The notes under the pieces: generated by a model | What the model was told of the DNA's origin: nothing | The model's input: the letters and a program-made list of their open reading frames with translations, nothing else | Database searches by the model: none | Part shown: positions 40,811 through 50,212 of the stretch, piece by piece | Numbering within the stretch: position 1 is the first letter of the stretch | Layout: each line of letters starts with the position of its first letter | NCBI RefSeq assembly: GCF_018199995.1 | Contig: NZ_CP073578.1 | Span: forward strand, 496,001-560,000 | DNA from: Photobacterium sp. GJ3 | Lineage (GTDB): Bacteria > Pseudomonadota > Gammaproteobacteria > Enterobacterales > Vibrionaceae | DNA length: 64,000 bases | Direction of reading: 5' to 3' | Made by a program: the position numbers and the translations under genes

Positions 40811-42166
40811 TTAGACAAGCCCGGTGGTCAGGTGGACCACAATGACGGTAAAAGCTGACATTAACGGTATGGCCATGGTCACCACGGCAATATCACCATA
40901 ACTCTGTCTGTGCGTCAGTCGGCACACGGCCAGCAGGGTAATGACCGCACCACAGTGTGGTAAGGTATCCAGCCCGCCCGCTGCCAGCAGAACGACACGG
41001 TGCAGCACTTCCGGGTTGATCCCCGTGCTCAGGAAATCATTCCCCAGCATTGCCAGCACCATCCCTGTCCCCCCAGAAGAAGAACCGATAATCCCGGCCA
41101 GACTGGTAGAGGTGATCGCAACCTTGAACAGGTCCGGAATATCAATGGCGGCAATACCGGCTTTGATGGCAACAAAAGCCGTCAGTGCTGTGATGACGGC
41201 ACCATATCCGACTTCCGAAGCTGTATTGAAGATTGGCAGCAGGGAGCCCACAGAACCGTCGAAGACATGTTTGTTGGCTTCAAACAGGTAACGGCGATAG
41301 GCAACCAGCATGAAGGCAATGGCCACTAGAAGCGCCAGAATGACAGGCCAGGTGCCGTTGACGCGGGTTTCCAGAGCCTCGTAGGCTGCGATAATCTCAG
41401 GTGATTTGAAGTAAATATTGGTCAGCACAAAGTTAATGACAAAAACCAGCAGGATTGGCAGTAATGACAACATCAAGCCTGGGGCGGCAGTGTTTTCTGC
41501 GGTTTCATCTTTGCCGTCCTCATGCTCACCGTAACCTTCACCGGCAAGAATGGCTTTATTTGCACGGAATTTGATCCATAAAACACCCAGGACCAGCATC
41601 ATGGTCCCTGCCAGCAGCCCCAAGGCTGGTGCAGCATAAATGGTGGTGCCAAACGGAATCGTTGGCATCGTGTTCAGATATTGTGGTGTCCCCGGCAATG
41701 CGGTCATGGTGAAAGTGAAGGCACCCAATGTGATGGCAGCAGGTAGCAGGCGCTTCGGAATTCCTGCGGCGCGGAAGGTTGCAGCGCCAATCGGGTACAT
41801 CGCAAAGACAACCACAAAGAGTGATACACCACCGTAGGTCAGTAAGGCAGTGGCCAGCACCACAGACAGGATTGCATGTTTCGTGCCCAGGTATTGAATA
41901 ATCGAGCGGGAAATGGTTCGGGCTGCACCGGAAGCCCCCATCAGCTTACCGAAAATTGCACCCGCGATAAAAATTGGGAAATACAGCTTGATGTAGTTTG
42001 CCGCGGCGGGCATGAAGACATTCGAAAGGGCATACAAGAATGGGAAATCACTGGTCAGCAGTGCAGCTGACATGGCTAAAATCGGCGCAAGTACCAGCAC
42101 GGAAACGCCCCGGTAGGCGAAGTACATCAAACCCACCAGTGTGAGCAGTATGACGGCAACATCCAT
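40811..42166 (-). CDS. GntP-family carboxylate permease
   Basis: A 451-residue inner-membrane transporter with about 11-12 hydrophobic segments. Glycine-rich blocks typical of gluconate/hydroxybutyrate permeases are visible: FGKLMGASGAARTIS, LLTYGGVSLFVVVFAMYP, ALPGTPQYLN, GIIGSSSGGTGMVLAML and AAGGLDTLPHCGAVI. The family imports gluconate, D-hydroxybutyrate or similar organic acids with protons. Being divergent from a CoA-transferase, it more likely carries a short-chain acid (acetoacetate, hydroxybutyrate) than a sugar acid; that is inference. Confidence 0.85.
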   Translation of the reverse strand: MDVAVILLTLVGLMYFAYRGVSVLVLAPILAMSAALLTSDFPFLYALSNVFMPAAANYIKLYFPIFIAGAIFGKLMGASGAARTISRSIIQYLGTKHAILSVVLATALLTYGGVSLFVVVFAMYPIGAATFRAAGIPKRLLPAAITLGAFTFTMTALPGTPQYLNTMPTIPFGTTIYAAPALGLLAGTMMLVLGVLWIKFRANKAILAGEGYGEHEDGKDETAENTAAPGLMLSLLPILLVFVINFVLTNIYFKSPEIIAAYEALETRVNGTWPVILALLVAIAFMLVAYRRYLFEANKHVFDGSVGSLLPIFNTASEVGYGAVITALTAFVAIKAGIAAIDIPDLFKVAITSTSLAGIIGSSSGGTGMVLAMLGNDFLSTGINPEVLHRVVLLAAGGLDTLPHCGAVITLLAVCRLTHRQSYGDIAVVTMAIPLMSAFTVIVVHLTTGLV

Positions 42167-42481
42167 ATTTTATTTCTCCGTATGATTAAAATGTAACAGG
42201 CTGATAACATCCTAGCCGGGTCAGTCTTGAATTAAAATCACACTGGTCCGGCCAGGTCTCATGCCTTTCGTTAAAGTGGGAGCGCTATCAAGCTCTGCTG
42301 CGGAAAAATAGCGCCAACTGTCGGTATTGATAAAGATATTTTTTAAGTATATCAATATGTTATCACGACAAGCTTACCGTGGTTAGCTAGTTTTGAAAAA
42401 CACAATTTCATATGTAGCTATTAAAGCGGCACCATGTGATTCATACACTTTGGGTAGTTGCATGTTAAAAGGAAGTCGCGC
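42167..42481. promoter_or_regulatory. Divergent control region with LysR-type operator candidate
   Basis: The 315 bases between permease and CoA-transferase hold no gene. An inverted repeat TATTGATA-17-TATCAATA (42325-42357) in an A/T-rich stretch lies about 125 bases before the CoA-transferase. It is a reasonable operator for the LysR regulator encoded just downstream. No confident promoter hexamers were assigned. Confidence 0.45.
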
Positions 42482-44046
42482 ATGGCAGTGGTCCAGCTTA
42501 CATCAGAGCAGGCATCAGCATGGATTCAAGATGGACAGTCCGTGCTGTTGGGGGATTCATTGGATCTGTGGTACCAGAGTCGATTCTCAGAGCATTGGGG
42601 GAGCGCTTTGAGCGTGAACAGTCTCCCGCTGCACTGACCTTGATTTTTGCTGCAGGTCAGGGAGACGGCAAGGGCAGAGCTGCAAATCATCTGGCGAAGC
42701 CCGGTATGGTGAAACGTGTGATCGGCGGGCACTGGGGATTGGTGCCAGACCTGCAAAAGCTGGCCTTGAGTAATGAAATTGAAGCCTATAACCTGCCTCA
42801 GGGCGTGATCTCTCATCTGTTGCGTGATACGGCTGCAGGGAAGCCCGGCACTTTGACGACCACTGGCTTGGGCACTTATGTTGATCCCCGGCTTGAAGGG
42901 GGAAAAATCAATGCTGTGAGCAGGGAAGAGTTGGTCTCGGTCGTTGAACTGGCCGGGGAAGAGTACCTGTTCTATAAGCGATTACCGGTGGATGTCGCGA
43001 TATTGCGGGGCACCACAGCGGATACGCAGGGTAACATCACCATGGAGGATGAATGTCTGGTTCTGGAAAATCTCGCCTCGGCTCAGGCGGCGAGAAATCA
43101 GGGCGGCAAGGTGATTGTTCAGGTGAAGCGCATCGTGCAAGCGGGTACTTTGGATCCTCACAGCATTAAAATCCCAGGCATTTTTGTGGATGCCGTGGTG
43201 CTTTGCGACCATGAATCGGAGCATATGCAAACCTTCGCGACTGGATTTGAACCGGCTTTTGTTGGCCGCGACAAAGGCACATCCCGGCCCGTGAAGCCGA
43301 TGTCTGACGATGGATTACTGGACGCGAAAACCATGATTGCCCGACGTGCTGTGATGGCGCTAATCCCCCACGCCGTTCTGAATCTGGGGATCGGTGTGCC
43401 GGAATATATTGCCATCGTTGCTGGTGAACTGGGGATGCTGGATGCCCTGACGCTCACCGTAGAACCCGGTGCCATTGGCGGCTTACCAGCCAGCGGTCTG
43501 GATTTTGGTGCCAGCCGGCATCCTCAGGCCATCATTACGCAGGATCAGATGTTTGATTTTTACGACGGCGGTGGGATCGATCAGGCATTTCTCGGGCTGG
43601 CACAATGCTCGGCGCGAGGGGATATTAATGTATCTCGATTTGGTGACCGATTACCGGGCTGCGGTGGGTTTATCAATATCAGCCAGCATGCCAAATCAGT
43701 GTATTTCTGCGGGACCTTTACCGCGGGCGGGCTGCGAACGGATGTCAGAGAGGGCCAACTGAAAATTCTTCAGGAAGGCAAGGGCATGAAATTTGTGGCA
43801 CAGGCCGAACAGATTACTTTTTCTGCCAGTCGGGCCAATGCGGTGAATCAGTCCGTCCGCTACCTGACCGAGCGGGCCGTGTTCCGGCTGGATCCGCAAG
43901 GCATTGTACTGGAAGAGATTGCACCCGGCGTGGATTTAGAGCGGGATATTCTGGCACATATGGGCTTCATGCCGCTGATTGACCCTGATTTGCGATTCAT
44001 GCCAGCAGAAATATTTGCCCGAGATTTTTCATTCCGGTTTGACTGA
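42482..44046 (+). pseudogene. Acyl-CoA:acetate/3-oxoacid CoA-transferase, frameshifted near the start
   Basis: A family I CoA-transferase with fused alpha and beta halves (YdiF/AtoDA type) that moves CoA between short-chain acids. The active-site Glu is in VEPGAIGGLPASG (about residue 328 of the repaired protein). ATG 42482 has AAAAGGAAG six bases upstream and reads MAVVQLTSEQASAWIQDG, the expected N-terminus. At 42550-42554 a run of five G should be six: adding one G joins VLLG to GFIGSVVPES. Without it translation fails unless it restarts at ATG 42520, which has no good ribosome-binding site. Repaired length 521 residues, normal. Only this lesion is seen, so a sequencing error is plausible. 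Confidence 0.82.
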
Positions 44047-44205
44047 GCTTTGCTGTGTTCAAAACAGAGTGTGAAGCACGCTGGAACTTCTGGCATTTCT
44101 GTTGATGCATATGGGGCTCAGGAGGCATGATTGGTGCTGGTTTAATGTCCGCACACACCTGAGCCGTCCGCACAGGTGTGTTCGCCTTTGCATAAGGAAT
44201 GCGCT

Positions 44206-45171
44206 ATGACTCAGCAACTGGTCGGGATCAACCCGCGCCAGCAACAACTCGATAAAATCGTCTTTTTCTGCTCTGTCATTCAGCATGGCTCATTTCGCGA
44301 GGCTGCTGAAGTCTGGGGGATTTCTGCGGCGGCTGCAAGCCGGTGGATCAAAGAGCTTGAAGGACTGATGGCTGTTGAACTGATCAAGCGCAGTACCCGG
44401 CAACTGGTCCCAACGGATGCCGGTGAGATGTTGTATCAGCGATTTTCTTCTCTGCTGCCTGAAATCGATACCATCTGTTCGGAAGTGGGCAGCATGGCAG
44501 ACGAACAGCGCGGGATCATCAGCATTTCTTCAACGCCCTTGTACGCAGCGTATTACCTGCGTGAGATTATCGCGGAATATATGGAAATGCACCCGCAGGT
44601 GAACTTCAGATTGTTCATTGAAGCCGGAGAAACGGATCCGCTGCATGTTGATTTCATGATTCGTGCCAAAGCCACAAACCGGGAAACGGAGGAAAAAGAT
44701 TCGTTGCTGATCCGTCGTTTACTGCTGAGTGAGCCTTTGTATGCCTGTGCGTCCCCTCAGTATCTCGCCCGGTGTGGTATTCCACTGGAACCTGAATCAT
44801 TACGGGAACATCGTTGCCTGTATGCCAGTTCGCTGGTGGGGGGAAACCGATGGTATTTTCGTCTGAATGGGGTTAATCGGCCTGTCACGATTAGTGATGC
44901 GCTGGAGTGTGATAACAGTGAAATACTGCGTGACATGGCGATTCGGGGCGCAGGGATTGCCTATTTGCCGCATTCTGTCATTAAAGCTGCCATGGATCGC
45001 GGGGAACTTCAGGTCTTGCTGACAGATTATGTGGCCAGCCAGTTCGACATCAATCTGTATTTTCGTCCCCGCCACCCGATGCCTGCCCGGTGCCAGGCTT
45101 TCAAAGAATATATGTTGCGGCGGACGGAAGAAATCATCATCGAGCAGGGTACCTGTCAGCACAGAATCTAG
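44206..45171 (+). CDS. LysR-family transcriptional regulator
   Basis: A 321-residue regulator. N-terminal winged helix with FFCSVIQHGSFREAAEVWGISAAAASRWIKELEG, then the effector-binding domain from about residue 90. Start ATG 44206 follows AAGGA by seven bases; an in-frame ATG at 44176 would add ten residues. It is 159 bases after the CoA-transferase and probably controls it and the permease, possibly at the TATTGATA repeat. It is convergent with the GGDEF-EAL gene, 24 bases away, with no terminator seen between. Confidence 0.88.
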   Translation: MTQQLVGINPRQQQLDKIVFFCSVIQHGSFREAAEVWGISAAAASRWIKELEGLMAVELIKRSTRQLVPTDAGEMLYQRFSSLLPEIDTICSEVGSMADEQRGIISISSTPLYAAYYLREIIAEYMEMHPQVNFRLFIEAGETDPLHVDFMIRAKATNRETEEKDSLLIRRLLLSEPLYACASPQYLARCGIPLEPESLREHRCLYASSLVGGNRWYFRLNGVNRPVTISDALECDNSEILRDMAIRGAGIAYLPHSVIKAAMDRGELQVLLTDYVASQFDINLYFRPRHPMPARCQAFKEYMLRRTEEIIIEQGTCQHRI

Positions 45172-45195
45172 CGATTACCTGCGACCCTTGTGGTC

Positions 45196-47235
45196 TCAGA
45201 GTTTACTGCGAAGGTTTTTGAGCAGAATGGTTTCCAGATCATGCTTGGGCAGAGGCCGGAAAAAGTGGAAACCCTGAATATAGTCGCAGTTGAGATTCGA
45301 GAGCAGGGCTGCCTGCTGACGGGTTTCAACCCCTTCAGCGACCACACACATATTGAGGGCTTTACCCAGATTGATGATATTTTCAATCAGTGTCAGCTGC
45401 TTCGGTACCGTCTCAAGATCTTTGATGAAAGCCCGGTCGATTTTCAGTTCATCCAGCGGAAAACGTGCCAGATAAGACAGGGATGAATAGCCCGTTCCAA
45501 AGTCATCAATCGACAGGGCAAAGCCAAGCTTTTTGATGGCGTTGAGCATTTGAATCGTGTGTTCATTTTCCCCCATCATGGCGCTTTCGGTCAGCTCGAA
45601 GGTAATGTCATTCGGATTCACGCCCGTCGTCCGTTGCAGATCGGCCACGTACTGGATCAGGTTGGGATTGCCAAACTGCTGCGGCGACAGGTTAATTGCG
45701 ACCCGTCCTAGCAGTAGTCCCTGTTGTTTCCAGCGCTTCACCGTCGTGAACACTTCCCGCATGACCACTTTGCCTAATTGCTCAATCAGGCCGGAACGTT
45801 CTGCAACCGGAATAAATTGTGCCGGACTGATATAGCCTTCAATGGGGTGCTTCCAGCGAACCAGCGCCTCGGCACCATGGATGGAAAAATCCCGGGCACT
45901 GACTTTGGGCTGATACCAGACCTCAAGCCCACGGTTCTGCAGGGCTTTCTGTAATTCGATTTCCAGCCAGAGACGCATTCTGGCTTCTTTGTTCATGGTC
46001 TCGTCGAAGGTCACCATCCGGTTGCGTCCCCGGTTTTTTGCTTCATACATCGCCGTATCGGCATGCTGGAGCAACATACGCGCGTCGCTGCCATTCCCCG
46101 GGTAATCCACCATGCCGATGGAGCAGGCGAGGTGCTTGCTGAAATGCAGCAGATCGAAGGGCTGATTCACCAGCGCAATGATTTTTTTGGAGACCTGCTC
46201 ACCAATATCGGTATGTGCTGGCTCGGGCAGAAGGATACCGAATTCATCTCCGCCAAGGTGACCAATCACGGCATTTTCCGGCAGCAGTTGCCGCAACCGT
46301 TGTGATATTTCCTGCAGCACACGGTCACCGATATGATGACCCAGTGAATCATTGATATTTTTGAAGTTATCGATATCCAGATACAACATCGCCAATGGGA
46401 TCTGACGTGTGATCATCTGCTCCAGACGGCGACTGAAGCCATGGCGGTTAAACAACCCGGTCAGGGGGTCGGTATGGATCAGTTGCTCGACTTGCTCCGG
46501 CTGGACCTGATGCGTCAGGGCTTGCCGCAAGACCACCAGACTGGCCGGAGACCCGACCACTTGCGTATCTTTGATAATGAGTGACAGGGCATGTTCTGTC
46601 TGGCACTGTGCGCTGGTCAGGCAATGGTAGGTTTTCCCATTGCTGAGGGCTGCCAGTTGCTCACCAAAAGGCCGGTGATTGCGGCTGTCAATTAAGAGTT
46701 GTCCGAGATCTTCGCCCATCAAAGCCTCGGCGGACGCAAATCCCAAAATCTGAGCGGCTGTTGCATTGGCTGAGAGAATCTGATTTTTTTCAATCAGCAG
46801 GCAGCCATCACTCACCAGGTGACTGAGCTGCTGGAAGTGCTCTTCCCGCTCTGCTAGCGCATGACTGAGTTGCAGGCGTTCGGAAGTGTCGATGGCATGC
46901 ATCACGATGTGTGTGATCTCTGAGGCATCGTTACGCAGCGGTGACACACTGAAATGCAGGCTGGAGTGGTGGCGGTGTTCATTCAAAATGACTTCGCCTT
47001 CCATCGACTCACCGCGTAGCGCACGCTCATAATAAGGCTTCAACGTGTCATAGAATACTGCACCCAGAATATCGGTGTCACACCGCCCCACCAGTTCTTC
47101 GCGGCTCAGGCCGCTAAGCTGACAATAATGGGGGTTTACGGCAACATAACGGTGATCTTTATCCAGAATGGCAAAAAGAAACGGGCTGTTGCCAGTCAGT
47201 TGAAAAAACCAATTGTGAATAAGTTCAGTCGGCAT
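45196..47235 (-). CDS. PAS-GGDEF-EAL cyclic-di-GMP protein (candidate RocS orthologue)
   Basis: A 679-residue cytoplasmic signalling protein. Order: PAS domain (about 10-125, FLFAILDKDHRYVAVNPHYCQLSGLS), a second PAS-like segment (about 130-245), GGDEF domain with intact GGDEF at 328-332, then EAL domain with EALVRW (Glu456), NLSPQQF, ELTES, DDFGTGYSS and AEGVET. Both active sites look complete, so it may be bifunctional. No membrane helix is seen. Length and position near holD-rimI-prfC recall V. cholerae RocS (VC0653), a phosphodiesterase controlling biofilm and motility. It has its own promoter and no strong Shine-Dalgarno. Confidence 0.9.
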   Translation of the reverse strand: MPTELIHNWFFQLTGNSPFLFAILDKDHRYVAVNPHYCQLSGLSREELVGRCDTDILGAVFYDTLKPYYERALRGESMEGEVILNEHRHHSSLHFSVSPLRNDASEITHIVMHAIDTSERLQLSHALAEREEHFQQLSHLVSDGCLLIEKNQILSANATAAQILGFASAEALMGEDLGQLLIDSRNHRPFGEQLAALSNGKTYHCLTSAQCQTEHALSLIIKDTQVVGSPASLVVLRQALTHQVQPEQVEQLIHTDPLTGLFNRHGFSRRLEQMITRQIPLAMLYLDIDNFKNINDSLGHHIGDRVLQEISQRLRQLLPENAVIGHLGGDEFGILLPEPAHTDIGEQVSKKIIALVNQPFDLLHFSKHLACSIGMVDYPGNGSDARMLLQHADTAMYEAKNRGRNRMVTFDETMNKEARMRLWLEIELQKALQNRGLEVWYQPKVSARDFSIHGAEALVRWKHPIEGYISPAQFIPVAERSGLIEQLGKVVMREVFTTVKRWKQQGLLLGRVAINLSPQQFGNPNLIQYVADLQRTTGVNPNDITFELTESAMMGENEHTIQMLNAIKKLGFALSIDDFGTGYSSLSYLARFPLDELKIDRAFIKDLETVPKQLTLIENIINLGKALNMCVVAEGVETRQQAALLSNLNCDYIQGFHFFRPLPKHDLETILLKNLRSKL

Positions 47236-47307
47236 GGAGCTATCGTTTGTGTTCGGGGTTCAGCAGACATCATGGCGATGTCTTCATCTGGATAAGTCGT
47301 ATCCGTA

Positions 47308-47337
47308 ATATAACGCTAGAAAAAGCCTGAATGTCAA
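47308..47337 (-). promoter_or_regulatory. Promoter of the PAS-GGDEF-EAL gene
   Basis: On the reverse strand: perfect TTGACA, 18 bases, TTATAT. Start near 47301 gives a leader of about 65 bases. Confidence 0.7.
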
Positions 47338-47774
47338 AAATATCTGTATTTAGGCAATAATTTTGAGTGAAACAGCAAAAAATATGGATTTAATGACATT
47401 GGTTACAAAAATGAGACAAACCATAATATATAGGTTGCGCATTAAGGATATGTTTCTAAAGAATAAATATAACAAAAAGAATGCATCTCGTGTATTTGTT
47501 TCGTAGGTTTTTTGCCTTGTTTTCTAGGCATGGGTTGGCATATCAGGCCTCCAAACGAAGTGTAATAAAATGTTTAACTGCTGGAATTCTGAACGATATG
47601 CCAGACATGCTGTGCAATCGATGCCATCAGCTATAGCATCTGCGACTCAGTCTGCGTGGCGAAAGAAATCAGAAAAGTGGTTGTTATCCGTATAACCTGA
47701 CCTCACAATAGACGCGGTACGTGGGGCTTCCACGGGGTCTGTCGATGGTCGGAACCATCAAACTGAGGAATGAT
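47338..47774. other. Intergenic region before the YhbS-like gene
   Basis: About 430 A/T-rich bases with no gene I can support. A weak promoter for the downstream acetyltransferase may be TTGTTA (47681) - 17 - CACAAT (47704), within an imperfect palindrome GGTTGTTAT..GTATAACC. Confidence 0.35.
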
Positions 47775-48278
47775 ATGCTGATACGAACTGAAGTGCCGTC
47801 GGATATTTTGCCGATCGATGCGTTGCTGAAAGCAACCTTTGAAACACAGGCGGAAGCGAATCTGGTCATGGCATTACGTGAAGAGGGTCAGAGAACATTA
47901 TCCTTGGTTGCCTGTTCAGACGAGGGTGAGGTGATCGGCCATGCTTTTTTCAGCCCGGTGACCGTCGATGGTCAGGATGATGGCTGGCAGGGGTTGGCGC
48001 CTCTGGCGGTAAAATCTGACTGTCAGGGGCAGGGAATTGGTCAGGCGCTGATGCGCGAAGGTGCTGAAATCCTGGCGGAACTGGGATATCCCGTGGTCGT
48101 GGTGCTGGGAGATTCGGCATATTATGGCAAAGGTGGCTTTGTCACAGCAGCCAATCATGGTTTGCGATGTTCCTGGCCGGTGCCGGAAGAAGCGTTCATG
48201 GTGAGAGAGCTCATTCACGGAACATTGGATCAGCGGCAGGGGCTGGTGGAATACAGTGCCCAGTTTTCGGCGCTGTAA
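47775..48278 (+). CDS. yhbS: GNAT-family N-acetyltransferase, YhbS-like
   Basis: A 167-residue acetyltransferase. The acetyl-CoA loop is LAVKSDCQGQGIGQALMREG; MLIRTE at the start, GHAFFSPV, VVLGDSAYYGKGGF and GLVEYSAQF at the end closely match E. coli YhbS, whose substrate is not well defined. Start ATG 47775 has GAGGA six to seven bases upstream; the upstream in-frame ATG at 47721 is less likely. In E. coli yhbS lies near ubiT/yhbT, and here it is 10 kb from ubiT. Confidence 0.85.
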   Translation: MLIRTEVPSDILPIDALLKATFETQAEANLVMALREEGQRTLSLVACSDEGEVIGHAFFSPVTVDGQDDGWQGLAPLAVKSDCQGQGIGQALMREGAEILAELGYPVVVVLGDSAYYGKGGFVTAANHGLRCSWPVPEEAFMVRELIHGTLDQRQGLVEYSAQFSAL

Positions 48279-48328
48279 TCGGCCGGATGTTTATACACAT
48301 AACAGATACCAATCAACGATAAAGACAG

Positions 48329-48730
48329 ATGCAACAACGAGATATTCAAATCCTGCAGGAAATGGGGCTGTCGGCATGGCAGATTCGAAAACCCGACTGT
48401 TTTCCTGCGCTGACGCAATCGGTCATTGATCTGCCGGCGCAGTGTCGGCTGCTGTTCGTCACAGCAGAAACACTGGACGAACATGATGCCTGGCTGTTCG
48501 GAAACATTTTGCGCAGCATGAAACTGACCCCGGAGCAGGCGTTGTCCTTACCACCGCATGCACTCAGTGAACTGGGGGAGCACCATCTGATCTGGTGCTG
48601 GTTTGCAGGATGTGATGGCGTCGCACCGAGCGATTGCCGGGTGCTGCATTCTGAATCTCTGCGGTTGATGCATGAAAAGCCCGCCAGCAAAAAAGCCTTA
48701 TGGCAGCAGATTTGTGCATTCAATGATTGA
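48329..48730 (+). CDS. holD: DNA polymerase III psi subunit
   Basis: A 133-residue clamp-loader accessory that links chi and SSB to the tau/gamma complex. The family is poorly conserved, but the N-terminus MQQRDIQILQEMGLSAWQIRKPDCF resembles HolD (QLQQLGITQW..RRP in E. coli), the terminal KKALWQQIC matches ARAALWQQIC, and rimI follows directly, as in E. coli. It overlaps the rimI start by eight bases. Confidence 0.85.
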   Translation: MQQRDIQILQEMGLSAWQIRKPDCFPALTQSVIDLPAQCRLLFVTAETLDEHDAWLFGNILRSMKLTPEQALSLPPHALSELGEHHLIWCWFAGCDGVAPSDCRVLHSESLRLMHEKPASKKALWQQICAFND

Positions 48731-49178
48731 GTGTATCCCGATGCAGGCGACACATCTGGATGACGTCTGGAACATCGAGCAATCGGCTCACCAGTATCCA
48801 TGGACGGAAAACCAGATCCGCGAAACGCCGGGCCGGCTGGCATTGAATCTGACCTTGCTGGTCGATGGCTGCGTGGCTGGCTATTGTTTCGGACAATCTG
48901 TCGCTGGCGAGGCGAGTTTACTCAATATTGCTGTCGATCCGCAGCGGCAGGGGCAGGGACTGGGGCGACAGCTGCTGCGGGCGTTCATGGCCGCAGCCAA
49001 AACGGGAGGAGCGGAGGAAATCTGGCTCGAAGTACGGGCCAGCAATCAGAACGCCAACTATCTGTATCAGATCTGCGGGTTCGTACTGATCAGCCGTCGG
49101 GAAGGATATTACCGGGCGGGTGACCTTCAAACGGGCACCGAGCGGGAAGATGCCCTGATCATGAAGGCTGAACTTTAG
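48723..49178 (+). CDS. rimI: Ribosomal protein S18 alanine N-acetyltransferase
   Basis: GNAT enzyme of 151 residues acetylating the N-terminus of S18. Signatures: IEQSAHQYPWTE near the start, LLNIAVDPQRQGQGLGRQLL (acetyl-CoA loop), EIWLEVRASNQNA and YYRAGD..EREDALIM. ATG 48723 gives MIECIPMQATHL; the frame is open further upstream inside holD. In E. coli and Vibrio prfC follows soon after; here metR, metE and others intervene. Confidence 0.92.
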   Translation: MIECIPMQATHLDDVWNIEQSAHQYPWTENQIRETPGRLALNLTLLVDGCVAGYCFGQSVAGEASLLNIAVDPQRQGQGLGRQLLRAFMAAAKTGGAEEIWLEVRASNQNANYLYQICGFVLISRREGYYRAGDLQTGTEREDALIMKAEL

Positions 49179-50104
49179 TTCGCACGAGGTGCAGTGCTGT
49201 TTTCCGCGGGCTGACGATGTTCCGACAGTGAATCTGCCAGCGTAATGAAGGCACTCAGATAATCAATTTCCAGATCCGTTTCCCGGACCCCCAGATGAAT
49301 GTGTTTCTGGATGCCTGTCTCTCCCAACCGTACCGCTTTGATCGATAATCTATCCCCATACTCCTTGGCCAGCCATTTCGGCAGGGCCGCAACGCCCCGA
49401 CCGGCAGCGACCATTTGCAGCATAATGTCTGTAGTTTCAATCAGCTTATGTTTGCGCGGACTGCATTTGGCTGGCGTCAGAAAGCTGGTGTAAATATCCA
49501 GTCGGCTCTGTTCGACCGGGTAGGTGATCAGGATTTGATCCAGCAGCATCTCCGGCGCGATATAGTCGGCTTCAGCCAACGGGCTCTGTGCATCCACCAC
49601 CAGTACCTGCTCATAGTCGAACACTGGAATATAACGGATGCCCGGCCGCAATAACGGATCTGGCGTCACCAGGACATCGATTTCATATCCGAACAGCGCG
49701 CCCAGGCCGCCAAACTGAAATTTCTGTTTTACATCGACATCCACATCCGGCCAGGCTTTGAGGTAAGGATTCACGACCTTGAGCAGCCACTGATAGCAGG
49801 GATGGCATTCCATGCCGATCCGCAGTGTTCCTCGCTGGCCTGTGGAAAACTGCTGCATCTGCGATTCTGCGTGCTCAAACTGGGGCAATACGCGTTCTGC
49901 CAGCCTGAGCAGATATTGTCCAGCCTGCGTAAAGTGGAGGCTGCGGCCAGACTTGGTCCAGACTGGCGTACCGAGCTGCTGTTCCAGCTTTTTCATGCTG
50001 TGACTGAGTGCTGACTGGCTCAGATAAAGACTGTCGGCTGCGGCAGTCAGTGAGCCTTGTCGGTGGACTTCGCGGAGAATGGCGAGATGGCTGCGCTCTA
50101 TCAT
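49175..50104 (-). CDS. metR: LysR-family methionine regulator MetR
   Basis: A 309-residue regulator with N-terminal helix-turn-helix GSLTAAADSLYLSQSALSHSMKKLEQQLG. MetR activates metE and other methionine genes with homocysteine as co-effector. The divergent metE 108 bases away makes the identity firm. ATG 50104 has AAGGA five bases upstream (reading MIERSHLAIL, cf. MIEVKHL in E. coli); the frame runs further up to 50155 across the operator. The stop overlaps that of rimI by four bases, convergent. Confidence 0.93.
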   Translation of the reverse strand: MIERSHLAILREVHRQGSLTAAADSLYLSQSALSHSMKKLEQQLGTPVWTKSGRSLHFTQAGQYLLRLAERVLPQFEHAESQMQQFSTGQRGTLRIGMECHPCYQWLLKVVNPYLKAWPDVDVDVKQKFQFGGLGALFGYEIDVLVTPDPLLRPGIRYIPVFDYEQVLVVDAQSPLAEADYIAPEMLLDQILITYPVEQSRLDIYTSFLTPAKCSPRKHKLIETTDIMLQMVAAGRGVAALPKWLAKEYGDRLSIKAVRLGETGIQKHIHLGVRETDLEIDYLSAFITLADSLSEHRQPAENSTAPRAN

Positions 50105-50120
50105 GGTGATCCTTAACTCA

Positions 50121-50146
50121 TGAGTGCTTTTCATAGATTGATGAAA
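50121..50146. promoter_or_regulatory. MetR operator candidates between metR and metE
   Basis: TGAGTGCTTTTCA (50121-50133) fits the MetR consensus TGAANNTNNTTCA with two changes. It overlaps a TTTCAT-6-ATGAAA inverted repeat (50129-50146). Further TTCATCATC elements follow toward metE. Confidence 0.55.
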
Positions 50147-50212
50147 TAATGCCATTTTTTTTCATCATCAGATAGCCATAAGATGTCTTCATCAACGACA
50201 GAGGACGTATAG

